NCBI GenBank assembly: GCA_964346185.1
Contig: CAYFTR010000018.1
Location: 1 to 36,380, forward strand
Direction of reading: 5' to 3'
Length of the DNA: 36,380 nt
From: JAAYJS01 sp964346185
GTDB taxonomy: Bacteria > Bacillota > Clostridia > Eubacteriales > Eubacteriaceae
Both the position numbers and the translations under genes were made by a program. Every line of letters begins with the position of its first letter. Position 1 is the first letter of the stretch. The notes under the pieces were generated by a model. The model did no database searches. It was not told the DNA's origin and saw nothing but the letters and a program-made list of their open reading frames with translations. Positions 1-6,524 of this stretch are shown here, piece after piece.

Positions 1-88
1 TAATAGTTGCCCTCTTTCTATGCTTAAACAACATTTATCGTTACATATAATATTGAAAATATTTTTTATCACAGACTTGACACGAGAG
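1..88. other. unassigned flank left of the hsdM fragment
   Basis: AT-rich sequence that I cannot assign. The open frame running into the hsdM fragment from here does not look like HsdM: the residues before the GSGSLLL motif do not match the expected YDPTCGSGS region. The opposite strand does not read as a permease either. It is therefore probably foreign sequence joined to the hsdM piece near 86-90, or a badly decayed stretch. Confidence 0.4.
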
Positions 89-478
89 GGTTCTGGCTCT
101 TTACTTTTACAATCAGCTAAGATTTTAGGAAAGGATAAAGTAAGACAAGGTTTTTTCGGACAAGAAATAAATATAACTACTTATAATTTATGTAGAATCA
201 ATATGTTCCTACATGATGTTGATTACGATAAATTTGATATTGCCCATGCTGATACCTTAACAGAGCCAGCTCATTGGGATGATGAACCATTTGAGGTAAT
301 TGTGTCAAACCCTCCTTACTCTATTAAATGGGATGGAGATGCAAATCCTATTTTAATAAATGACCCTAGATTCTCTCCTGCTGGAGTTTTAGCTCCAAAA
401 TCAAGGGCAGACCTGGCCTTTATCATGCATTCATTAGCTTGGCTATCTACCAACGGAACAGCAGCTATAGTTTTTTTG
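88..478 (+). pseudogene. hsdM: internal fragment of type I restriction-modification DNA methylase (HsdM)
   Basis: HsdM is the N6-adenine methylase subunit of type I restriction systems. The readable piece starts inside the S-adenosylmethionine motif (GSGSLLLQS). It continues through GQEINITTYNLCRINMFLHD, the catalytic SNPPYS motif and the KSRADLAFIMHSLAWL region, and ends at GTAAIV. Just before GSGS the expected DPTCG is replaced by DLTREG, and after GTAAIV the reading changes to low-complexity residues, so both ends are broken. About 130 of the roughly 500 residues of a normal HsdM are present, without the N-terminal helical domain or the C-terminus. No hsdS or hsdR is next to it. It abuts the truncated permease gene on the opposite strand. 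It cannot make an active methylase. Confidence 0.8.
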
Positions 479-543
479 TTTTTGTCGGCATTTAATATTT
501 TTTTCGCCAGATTGAAAAGATAGGCATTATTTTTGACTTTCAT
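473..543 (-). pseudogene. 5' stub of an FtsX-like ABC permease gene
   Basis: A start codon at 543-541 lies inside the end of the ABC ATPase gene (17-nt overlap), the usual ATPase-permease arrangement. The protein starts MKVKNNAYLFNLAKKILNAD and continues KNKK, which looks like the cytoplasmic N-terminus of an FtsX/MacB-type permease just before its first membrane helix. No membrane helix follows, because at about 472-479 the sequence switches to the antisense strand of the hsdM fragment. Only about 24 codons are left of a gene that would normally encode several hundred residues. Identification rests on context and the short N-terminus, so the exact family is inferred. Confidence 0.55.
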
Positions 544-954
544 TTTTACTCACCAATTTCCCGTCTTCTATTCGAATACTGCTGCTTGCAGCTTGGGCCA
601 CAGCATCGTCATGAGTGATCAACAGGATGGTATTGCCTAGTTCTTTATTTATTTTTTTAAGGAGATAGACCACTTGGGACGAAGACTTTGAATCCAAATT
701 TCCGGTAGGTTCATCGGCTAATATTAATGCGGGCTTTGTTACCAAGGCTCTTGCTATGGCAACTCTTTGTTGTTGGCCTCCGGATAATTGGTTCGGCATT
801 TTATATATTTGACTTTTAATTTCAAGAATGTCTATAATATCCGCTACGTACTTTTTATGGACTTTCTCTCCGTCGAGTCCGAAGGGTAAAATGATATTCT
901 CGTAAACGGTCAGCATCGGTAAAAGATTATAAGCCTGAAATACAAAGCCTATAT
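527..954 (-). pseudogene. ABC transporter ATPase, C-terminal part (split by the transposon)
   Basis: This is the distal part of a MacB/LolD/BceA-type ATPase that would energise an FtsX-like permease. It contains the Q-loop (GFVFQAYNLLP), the ABC signature (LSGGQQQRVAIARAL), Walker B (ALILADEPTGNLD) and the H-loop (ITHD). The 5' part is at 4320-4575. Joining 4326 to 954 without the element and one target copy gives FRRRHIGFVFQAYN in frame, and an intact protein of about 225 residues, normal for the family. From this piece alone a start at the internal ATG near 916 would lack Walker A and be inactive. It overlaps the start of the permease stub. Confidence 0.9.
949..954. repeat. target-site duplication, left copy
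   Basis: CTATAT directly precedes the TGT end of the element and is repeated at 4320-4325. Keeping one copy restores the interrupted ATPase frame exactly, which supports these as the true insertion boundaries. Confidence 0.88.
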
Positions 955-981
955 TGTTTTAGGCACTATTTTATGTCCTTA

Positions 982-1012
982 GCCTGCTTGCTGGCGTTGT
1001 CCATGAGCAGGC
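982..1012. repeat. inverted repeat in the left end of the element
   Basis: GCCTGCT at 982-988 is mirrored by AGCAGGC at 1006-1012. It lies in the 209-bp non-coding left end (955-1163), which also contains three GTCC-centred motifs near 974, 999 and 1032. A related CTCTGTCC occurs at the right end, read inward. These could be transposase binding sites or a folded leader; that role is inferred. Confidence 0.45.
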
Positions 1013-1163
1013 ATTTTTGATCTCTTGTTTTGTCCGTTAAGACTATGTATACTACCTATATAAACTGGTATTGAGGTGAAAAAAAGCACCACAGTACGAT
1101 GTCCATCCGGCAAGATTGATAATCGTATGTGGCGCCCCAAATATATGATTATCCTATCACAGT

Positions 1164-1682
1164 ATGAGGTCGTCTGCAACAAAGAAACAAATATTTTTCA
1201 TTAAGAGTAAAGAATTATCTGTTTGTCCTGAATGCCTTGGAACACTTAAGGTTAGAGATTCAAAACTGCGTGGTGTTATCCGTAAAAATACAGAAGAAAA
1301 AGAGATTTTTAGACTTCGCAGACTTAGATGTCAAGAATGCAAGAAACTCCATACAGAGGTGCCAGACTTTATACATCCTTACAAGCATTATGAATCGATC
1401 TCTATTCAGGATACAATCGATGATAAAAAAGATAACTATTGCAAAGCCGATACTTCCACAATCAATCGATGGAAGCTTTCTTTTCAAAGGAACAAGCAAT
1501 GGCTTGAGGCATTTTTAATCGCTTGTTGGATTACATACCACCAAAAACAGTACCCTCTTTTTCATCAGCATTCTTTACTCGAAATCATACAAAAAACCCA
1601 AGTTCATTGGTTAGCTTTTGTCACAAAAATACTCATTCATAATAATTATGGGCTACACACCCAGTTCGCATTTTGCCCATAG
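1164..1682 (+). CDS. DUF6431-like zinc-ribbon protein of the transposable element
   Basis: A 172-residue protein with an N-terminal zinc ribbon formed by C21/C24 and C56/C59 (CPEC and CQEC). Next come a basic stretch (FRLRRLRC), the segment HTEVPDFIHPYKHY, and a possible helix-turn-helix region around STINRWKLSF. This is the pattern I associate with DUF6431 proteins, small genes that travel just upstream of an rve transposase and an AAA ATPase in Clostridia. The function is not established; DNA-end or target recognition, or regulation, are inferences. No good ribosome-binding site precedes the ATG at 1164, so the N-terminus is uncertain. The gene ends 50 bp before the transposase. Confidence 0.6.
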   Translation: MRSSATKKQIFFIKSKELSVCPECLGTLKVRDSKLRGVIRKNTEEKEIFRLRRLRCQECKKLHTEVPDFIHPYKHYESISIQDTIDDKKDNYCKADTSTINRWKLSFQRNKQWLEAFLIACWITYHQKQYPLFHQHSLLEIIQKTQVHWLAFVTKILIHNNYGLHTQFAFCP

Positions 1683-1732
1683 AGAGGGCGTGTTACACTT
1701 TCTAAAAAGATTAGTAAAGGAGTGTTTTCTCT

Positions 1733-3079
1733 ATGAAAATGCAAACAAGCCCAGAAGAAGTAGCAGTAAAACGCATGACTATGCTCTCTCCACTACTCGA
1801 AGAAGGTATAGATTTACAAAGTATCATCGAACGAAAGAAAGAAATTGCTAAAAAACATGAACTCTCTTATCGAACCATAAGCCGTTATTTTGATGCCTAT
1901 AAACAAGGTGGTTTTGAAGCACTGAAGCCAAAGACTTCCTATAAAAGAACCGCATCTACCTTACCTGAAAATTACCCAGATATCGTGGAGAAAGCCATTG
2001 ATCTAAGAAGGGAATGCCCAACGAGAAGTGTAGCGGACATTATCAAAATACTAGAGTTAGAAGGGGCAGCACCTGCTAATACCTTAAGCCGTAGCACTTT
2101 GCAAAGACATTTAAGCGCATCTGGATATAGCTTTAAGCAGATGCAGATGTATACGAAAAAAGGTGCAGCAGCTCGAAGGTTTCAAAAACCACATCGTTGT
2201 ATGCTCTGGCAAGGAGACATTAAGTATGGCCCTTATCTACCCATCGGTAAAAATGGTGAGAAAAAACAGGTGTACTTATCCGCCTTTATAGATGATGCTA
2301 CGAGATATATTGTCTCTGCAAAATTCTATGAAAACCAAAAGGTGGATATTATAGAAGATAGCCTTAGACAAACTCTCATGCAGTATGGAAAACCCAATGC
2401 CATATATGTCGATAATGGCAAACAGTATCGATCTGAATGGCTAAAAAGAGCTTGCGCCAAGCTAGAAATCCGACTGCTTTTCGCTAAACCTTATCATCCA
2501 GAAGGAAAAGGAAAAATTGAGGCCTTTAACCGGCGCATGGAAGCGTTTTTATCAGAGGTAGCCTTAGCCAAAGTAAAAACACTAGATGAACTGAACAAGC
2601 TTCTCTCTGTTTGGATACAAGAATACTACCATAAAAATGCACACTATGGGCTAGGAGATATCTCACCAGGCACAGCCTTTATAACAGATAAGCGCCCTCT
2701 TGCCTTTCTAGATGTTGAAAAAATAAAAGAAGCATTTCTACATACACAAGTGCGACAAGTAGACAAAACAGGATGTATTCACTTTAACGGAAAAAAATAT
2801 GAAGTAGGGCTATCTTTAATGGGCCGCAAGGTCGAAATCCATTATGACTCATCATGGACAGAAGAAGTGGAAATACATCATAAAGACATAAAACCATTTA
2901 AAGCAAAAGAGCTTCAAATCGGGTCAAACTGTGGCATACGAGCAGAACTTCCAGAAGGGCTGAAAACCCTTCATACAGAATCCTCAAGACTTCTCGATGG
3001 CTTAAACAAAGCAAATACCACAAACCGTACACGCTCTGTAATCGCTACATCCTTTCGAAAAATTGAGGAGGTAGAATAA
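1733..3079 (+). CDS. DD(35)E transposase (rve/TniA-Mu type)
   Basis: A 448-residue integrase-fold transposase expected to bind the element ends and catalyse strand transfer. An N-terminal helix-turn-helix region lies at about residues 35-65 (LSYRTISRYFDAYKQGGF) and a second at about 100-135. The rve catalytic core has D162 (WQGDIKYG), D227 (YVDNGKQYRS) and E263 (PEGKGKIEAFNRRMEAFL), with 35 residues between the last two. After the core there is a Mu-type beta-barrel-like segment (CIHFNGKKYEVG). A ribosome-binding site AAAGGAG lies 10 bases before the ATG. The stop is 1 bp before the ATPase gene, so the two are translationally linked. The frame is intact, so the element may still be active. 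Confidence 0.9.
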   Translation: MKMQTSPEEVAVKRMTMLSPLLEEGIDLQSIIERKKEIAKKHELSYRTISRYFDAYKQGGFEALKPKTSYKRTASTLPENYPDIVEKAIDLRRECPTRSVADIIKILELEGAAPANTLSRSTLQRHLSASGYSFKQMQMYTKKGAAARRFQKPHRCMLWQGDIKYGPYLPIGKNGEKKQVYLSAFIDDATRYIVSAKFYENQKVDIIEDSLRQTLMQYGKPNAIYVDNGKQYRSEWLKRACAKLEIRLLFAKPYHPEGKGKIEAFNRRMEAFLSEVALAKVKTLDELNKLLSVWIQEYYHKNAHYGLGDISPGTAFITDKRPLAFLDVEKIKEAFLHTQVRQVDKTGCIHFNGKKYEVGLSLMGRKVEIHYDSSWTEEVEIHHKDIKPFKAKELQIGSNCGIRAELPEGLKTLHTESSRLLDGLNKANTTNRTRSVIATSFRKIEEVE

Positions 3080-3080
3080 A

Positions 3081-3881
3081 ATGTATGAAGCCTTCTTTGA
3101 AATGAACCATACTCCCTTTATAAACGATATTCCACCTAGATTTCTCTACCAATCTAGCATGCTAGATGAAACCCTAGGCAGATTAAACTTTGTAGCTGAA
3201 AAGAGACTGTTTTCAATCGTTACAGCAGATGTAGGCTGTGGCAAAACAACAGCCATACGCAAATTTACATCTGAGCTTGACCAAGACCAATACACAGTGC
3301 TGTATTTATCAGACTCCAACCTAACACCTAGGTGGTTTTACAAAGGGCTCTTAGATCAGCTCGGAATCGAATCGAAGTTTTACCGTGGGGATGCTAAAAA
3401 GCAACTTCACCAGCAGCTAGAAGTCATCCGTGGCGTACATAAAAAGACAGTAATTACGATAGTAGATGAAGCACATCTATTAGCAAAAGAAACTTTAGAA
3501 GAAATCCGCTTCCTCTTAAACTATCGCATGGACTCCATGAATCCAATGGCACTGATCCTAGTGGGACAAAACGAATTATGGGATAAACTAAAATTACAAC
3601 GCTATGCAGCCATACGACAACGGATCGATATAAAATGTGAGATCCCTCAATACGACCGTGCACAGACAGAAGAATATATAAAGTCTCATCTTCGCTATGC
3701 TGAAGGAGTAGAAGATATCTTTACAGAAAAGGCAGTAGATGAGATATTTAAGTACTCAGCAGGCTCTGCAAGAGCTATAAACAAGGTATGTACTCATAGC
3801 CTAATGAATGCCTCTCAAAGAGCTAAAAAGCTCATTGATGATCACATAATAAAAGCAGTAATTGCTGGCGAGTTACCATAG
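3081..3881 (+). CDS. AAA+ ATPase of the transposon (ExeA/TniB/TnsC-like)
   Basis: A 266-residue ATPase with Walker A around K55 (TADVGCGKTTAI), Walker B at D129-E130 (VITIVDEAHLL), a sensor-like segment (ALILVGQNELWDKL), an arginine-containing region (RYAAIRQRIDIK) and a C-terminal helical lid (SAGSARAINKVCTHSLMNA). ExeA-, TniB- and TnsC-type ATPases act as target selectors and activators for their partner transposase. That role is inferred here from family and from being 1 bp downstream of the transposase. The N-terminal MYEAFFEMNHTPF is the usual ExeA-family opening. The gene is intact and ends 9 bp before the fourth frame. Confidence 0.85.
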   Translation: MYEAFFEMNHTPFINDIPPRFLYQSSMLDETLGRLNFVAEKRLFSIVTADVGCGKTTAIRKFTSELDQDQYTVLYLSDSNLTPRWFYKGLLDQLGIESKFYRGDAKKQLHQQLEVIRGVHKKTVITIVDEAHLLAKETLEEIRFLLNYRMDSMNPMALILVGQNELWDKLKLQRYAAIRQRIDIKCEIPQYDRAQTEEYIKSHLRYAEGVEDIFTEKAVDEIFKYSAGSARAINKVCTHSLMNASQRAKKLIDDHIIKAVIAGELP

Positions 3882-3890
3882 GAGACAGGT

Positions 3891-4199
3891 ATGGAATTTA
3901 TATGCACCTTATCAGGAGAAAAACATCAACAATGGAGAGGCAAAATATCTAGCTTGTCAAACAGTGGCGGTTTCTACGAAGCAAGAATAGAAGGGCGTAG
4001 CTCTGGGATACACCTTATTTTTTGAACATGTAGCAGTGGAAACTTCATCTGCTTACCTGAATATGAAAAAAGCTCTTATATGGCACACTTTAGCGATACT
4101 TTTTGGAACGAAGAAGCCCTAACACCACTCATAGGAGAAGTAGATGCCGCAACAGTTGCCTCTGCTCTAAAGTTTATTAGTTTAAATTACTTAGATTAA
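3891..4199 (+). pseudogene. small DUF6618-like protein of the transposon, interrupted by in-frame TGA
   Basis: A frame of 103 codons starts with ATG at 3891, behind a TAGGAG ribosome-binding site, and runs to TAA at 4197-4199. It is broken by TGA at 4023-4025 after 44 codons. The same frame then continues with 57 residues that look like real protein: CSSGNFICLPEY, DTFWNEEALTPLIGEVDAATVASAL. The pattern of an HLIFG-like strand, then FWN, then VDAATVA is what I associate with DUF6618 small proteins. There a glycine is expected where the stop lies, so a GGA to TGA change would explain it. The function of the family is unknown to me. The assignment is tentative; the interrupted frame is seen directly. 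Confidence 0.6.
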
Positions 4200-4202
4200 A
4201 TA

Positions 4203-4234
4203 ACAGGCTACTTGGTATTAATCAAGTGGCCTGT
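4203..4234 (+). terminator. hairpin after the transposon operon
   Basis: ACAGGCTACTTG (4203-4214) pairs with CAAGTGGCCTGT (4223-4234), with one T-G wobble and an 8-base loop. It starts 3 bp after the last stop codon of the element. There is no long T run, so termination may be weak; protection from outside transcription is another possibility. Confidence 0.5.
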
Positions 4235-4249
4235 ATCTGAACTAGGGAA

Positions 4250-4290
4250 GGCAAAATAAGAGAGCAGGTTTTGGCAAAAATAGAGAGCAA
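4250..4290. repeat. two direct repeats in the right end of the element
   Basis: GGCAAAATAAGAGAGCAG (4250-4267) and GGCAAAAATAGAGAGCAA (4273-4290) are near-identical 18-bp repeats spaced 23 bp apart, 30-70 bp from the right tip. Repeated end sites of this kind are typical binding sites of Tn7/Tn5053-type transposases; that use is inferred. Confidence 0.65.
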
Positions 4291-4319
4291 GTGCAGGACA
4301 GAGTTAGAAATCAATGACA

Positions 4320-4325
4320 CTATAT
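4320..4325. repeat. target-site duplication, right copy
   Basis: CTATAT directly after the ACA end of the element, identical to 949-954. Confidence 0.88.
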
Positions 4326-4575
4326 GTCTTCTTCTGAAGATGGTTCGTTCATCATCTTTCAGATTGTAAATATCTATACCGTCTATATAAACTTTCCCCT
4401 CTGTAGGAAAGTCAAGCCCACCGATAAGGTGAAGCAGGGTGGATTTTCCGGAACCGAATGCCCCGATAATAGAAATAAAGGCTCCTTTTTTAATATTAAA
4501 CGATACACCGTCCAAAGCTTTTACTTTGACATCGTTCGTTTTATAGTATTTTTTTAAGTTTTCTACTTTTAACAT
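4320..4575 (-). pseudogene. ABC transporter ATPase, N-terminal part (split by the transposon)
   Basis: This is the proximal part of the ATPase completed at 527-954. It has the A-loop aromatic (YYKTNDVKVKALDGVSF), Walker A with K44 (GAFGSGKST, where the second and third residues are more often PS or AS), and the segment VYIDGIDIYNL up to FRRRHI, where the transposon interrupts. The second ATG (4575) is preferred over the one at 4581. GGAGGT ends 7 bases before 4575 but only 1 base before the first. If translated now, the protein would pick up foreign residues from the element and stop near 4222. It would lack the signature and Walker B, so it should be inactive. Confidence 0.88.
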
Positions 4576-4622
4576 ACGCATGACCTCCGATTATCAGAAT
4601 AACAAACCGATGTTGCAAAGGT

Positions 4623-4650
4623 CTTACAAAACGCCTTACAATTTTGTAAG
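4623..4650 (-). promoter_or_regulatory. candidate BceR-type operator upstream of the ABC ATPase
   Basis: CTTACAATTTTGTAAG (4635-4650) is a perfect 7-2-7 palindrome. It contains TTACA-ATTT-TGTAA, which fits the TNACA-N4-TGTAA pattern reported for regulators of peptide-resistance ABC modules in Firmicutes. A further CTTACA half-site lies at 4623-4628. It sits between the kinase terminator and the ATPase gene, where an activator site is expected. The family assignment of the module is inferred, since this kinase shows only one clear membrane helix. Confidence 0.5.
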
Positions 4651-4678
4651 AAAAAAGACTTCTCACAGAGGGAAGTCT
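4651..4678 (-). terminator. rho-independent terminator after the kinase gene
   Basis: On the minus strand AGACTTC (4678-4672) and GAAGTCT (4662-4656) form a perfect stem with a 9-base loop, followed by a run of T. The reconstructed kinase stop codon (4665-4663) lies in the loop, so the original gene ended inside its own terminator. Confidence 0.85.
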
Positions 4679-5536
4679 ACTGAAAATTTTATTCTGTTAT
4701 TGTTTAAAGAAGTCGATAAAGTGCCCCCCGTGTTTTTCTATAATATCTCGGCTGATATTAAGGCCCAACCCCAAACCGTCCTTTGAGACGGAATTTTTAC
4801 CTCTATAAAATCTTTTATATAAGTTCGGTAAGTCTTCTTCCGAAAGGTTTTGATATTCGTTGTCGATAGCGACACGATAATTCAGATAGGATTGATAAAC
4901 GGAGATATTGGTATTGGAATTGTCGGGCGAGTATTTTATTGCATTATCTATCAAGTTATGGACGGCTTCTCTAAGCCATCTTTCATCCAATTTAAAGATG
5001 CATTTTTCTCCGATGTAGGTTATTTTGATATTTTTATTTGTTAAAGGTTTATTAAACTCTTTTAAAACGTCGTGGACTAAAGCGGATAAATCGGCTTCGG
5101 ATTTTTGTAAAACGATGATGTTTGATTCGAGTCTCGAAGATTTGACTAAATTATCAATTAAAAAATTGAGTTTATCCAGTTCGTGTTTTATGATTTCTAT
5201 GTACGCTTTTTCGGGATTATTTTCCAACAAAGCAATATACAACGACAAGTTGGCAATCGGTGTTTTTGTTTGGTGGGAAATATCCGCGATCAGGTCTTTC
5301 GTTTTATTTTTCTCTTTATTTAATTTAGACGCCCTCACTTGATTGGCATGCAAAAATTTAAAGAGTTTTGATTTTATTTTAGATAACTCCTTTTCATCAA
5401 AGTCGGAAAGTTCTAACGTGTCTTCTATCGCATGATCGATATACTCTGAAAAAGTGTTTACTTGCTTACTTAGATTTATATATTTAGAGATGATGATGAC
5501 TAAAAGAACCAATAAAATGATGACTAATAATTCCAT
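4663..5536 (-). pseudogene. sensor histidine kinase with frameshift near the 3' end
   Basis: The open part (5536-4697) gives 279 residues: one N-terminal membrane helix (about 3-20), a short linker, the DHp helix with phospho-accepting H88 (DISHQTKTP), the N box (NLIDNAIKYSP) and the ATP lid (DGLGLGLNISRDIIEKHGG). It then ends abruptly as HFIDFFKQ. Removing one G from the G6 tract (C run at 4724-4729) changes the tail to HGGTLSTSLNNNRIKFSVDFPL. That is the expected final strand of an HATPase_c domain, and it moves the stop to 4663. The gene therefore carries a one-base insertion. It overlaps the regulator gene by 13 bp. Residual activity is possible because most of the ATP-binding site is upstream of the shift. 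Confidence 0.8.
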
Positions 5537-6179
5537 TTATAACCGACTCCAAATATTGTTTCGATAGGGTCGTAGGGTTTCAGTTTGTTTCTGATTCTTG
5601 ATATGTTGACGCTGAGGGTATTTTTGTCAATCAAATCATCATCAATCCCCCAAATCAGGTCAAACAGTAATTCTTTTGTCAATATTCGTGATTTGTTTTT
5701 AATTAAAGAGTATAAAATTTTAGTTTCAATTTTAGTAAAGTGAATATGTGTGTTGTCAACCGAAAATTTGTTTTCCTCAAAATTAAAATAAATACCTTTA
5801 TGTCGATAGAGGGTTAGATTGTCGGCAGTAACTTTTTCAAAAATTCTTTTGATTTTGGCTTGTAAAATTCCTAAAGAAAACGGTTTGGTTAGATAATCGT
5901 CCGCACCCGCTTCAATTGCGGATACAATATAAGGCTCCAGGTCGATAGCAGATAAAACGATAATAGGGGTTGAAGATTTTTTTCTTGTGTGTTTGATTAT
6001 TTCTAAACCGTCACCGTCGGGTAAATTCATATCTAATAAAATTAAGTCAACCGTATCGATGTGATTTTTCGACTCTTTTACGGTGTTTGCAGAAAAAATT
6101 TCGTAAGTATTTTCCAGAGAGAGGGAGAGCCCCAAATTTAAATGTTTGTCGTCTTCTATTATTAATATTTTTTTATCAT
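5524..6179 (-). pseudogene. OmpR-family response regulator with 5' frameshift
   Basis: A receiver domain with phospho-acceptor region LILLDMNLPDGDG and the conserved lysine in YLTKPF is followed by a winged-helix DNA-binding domain (LTKELLFDLIWG, SVNISRIRNKLKP, GVGYKWNY). The natural start should be ATG at 6179-6177, six bases after GGAG. From there the frame hits a stop within six codons. The conserved reading KKILIIEDDKHLNLGLSL lies in the next frame. One extra A in the A7 tract (T run at 6168-6174) would join them as MIKKILIIEDD. A TTG start at 6135 would leave 203 residues but remove the first beta strand and the acidic pair needed for phosphorylation. It overlaps the kinase gene. Confidence 0.8.
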
Positions 6180-6312
6180 CGCCGTCTCCACAAAATATAA
6201 ACGTATAGTTATAAATTTTTCCTTATGCCTGTTTGTATGCCGATACTTCAGAAAAAGTGCATTGATAATACCTAACACTCTTACCGGGTGTTTCCATACG
6301 CATTTGCATAAC

Positions 6313-6342
6313 ATTATACCATAGTTACAAATGTCTTAGTAA
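6313..6342 (-). promoter_or_regulatory. candidate promoter for the response regulator gene
   Basis: The minus strand has TATAAT at 6318-6313 preceded by TGG (extended -10) and a weak -35, TTACTA, 18 bases upstream. It points at the regulator gene. Confidence 0.45.
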
Positions 6343-6440
6343 GAAAACACCTGTATTGATACGGCTTGATTTTAATGATAAGCACTTGTCGACAGATGAT
6401 AAAATGAGTGGCTGAGAACAGGGAGTATGTGTAATAGATC

Positions 6441-6488
6441 AAAATAGAATCGGCACTAAGGTGTTTACCTTAGTGCCGATTCTATTTT
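6441..6488. terminator. bidirectional rho-independent terminator
   Basis: A perfect 22-bp inverted repeat (6441-6462 with 6467-6488) surrounds the loop GTTT. The core is CGGCACTAAGGT, and A/T runs on both outer edges let it work in both directions. It lies 36 bp after the leftward PFL gene, which it most likely terminates, and it insulates the decayed module to the left. Confidence 0.9.
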
Positions 6489-6524
6489 TAGAAAAATCGC
6501 TAATTAAGAGGCTTTCAGGTTTTT

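Larger units (their letters stand above)
955..4319 (+). mobile_element. 3365-bp four-gene transposable element (DDE transposase + AAA ATPase + DUF6431 + DUF6618-like)
   Basis: The element begins TGTTTTAGGCAC and ends ...AATGACA, so both tips read TGT inward. It is flanked by a 6-bp direct repeat, CTATAT. It carries, in one orientation, a zinc-ribbon DUF6431-like gene, a DD(35)E transposase, an ExeA/TniB/TnsC-like ATPase, and a small fourth frame followed by a hairpin. TGT/ACA termini, a short target duplication, a paired rve transposase and AAA ATPase, and repeated end motifs are features of the Mu/Tn7/Tn5053/Tn552 group rather than of single-gene insertion sequences. It has no resolvase gene. 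I cannot assign an ISfinder name. It sits inside the ABC ATPase gene, in antiparallel orientation. Confidence 0.9.
6180..6524. other. non-coding region between the two-component genes and the PFL gene
   Basis: 345 bp without a convincing gene. It holds the leftward regulator promoter (around 6313-6342) with a leader of roughly 130 bases, and the large hairpin at 6441-6488. I see no RNA gene or other structure in the rest. Confidence 0.6.

Noticed and set aside
316..543. 75-residue minus-strand protein as an independent gene
   Set aside because: Only the first 24 or so codons look like a permease; the rest is the reverse strand of the hsdM fragment.
4023..4025. TGA as selenocysteine or a reassigned glycine codon
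   Set aside because: No selenoprotein context or hairpin is evident, the expected residue is glycine, and TGA terminates several ordinary genes in the window.
4585..4617. TTGCAA-N17-GATAAT on the minus strand as promoter of the ABC ATPase
   Set aside because: Spacing is ideal, but transcription would start on or after the ribosome-binding site, leaving no leader, so I did not list it.
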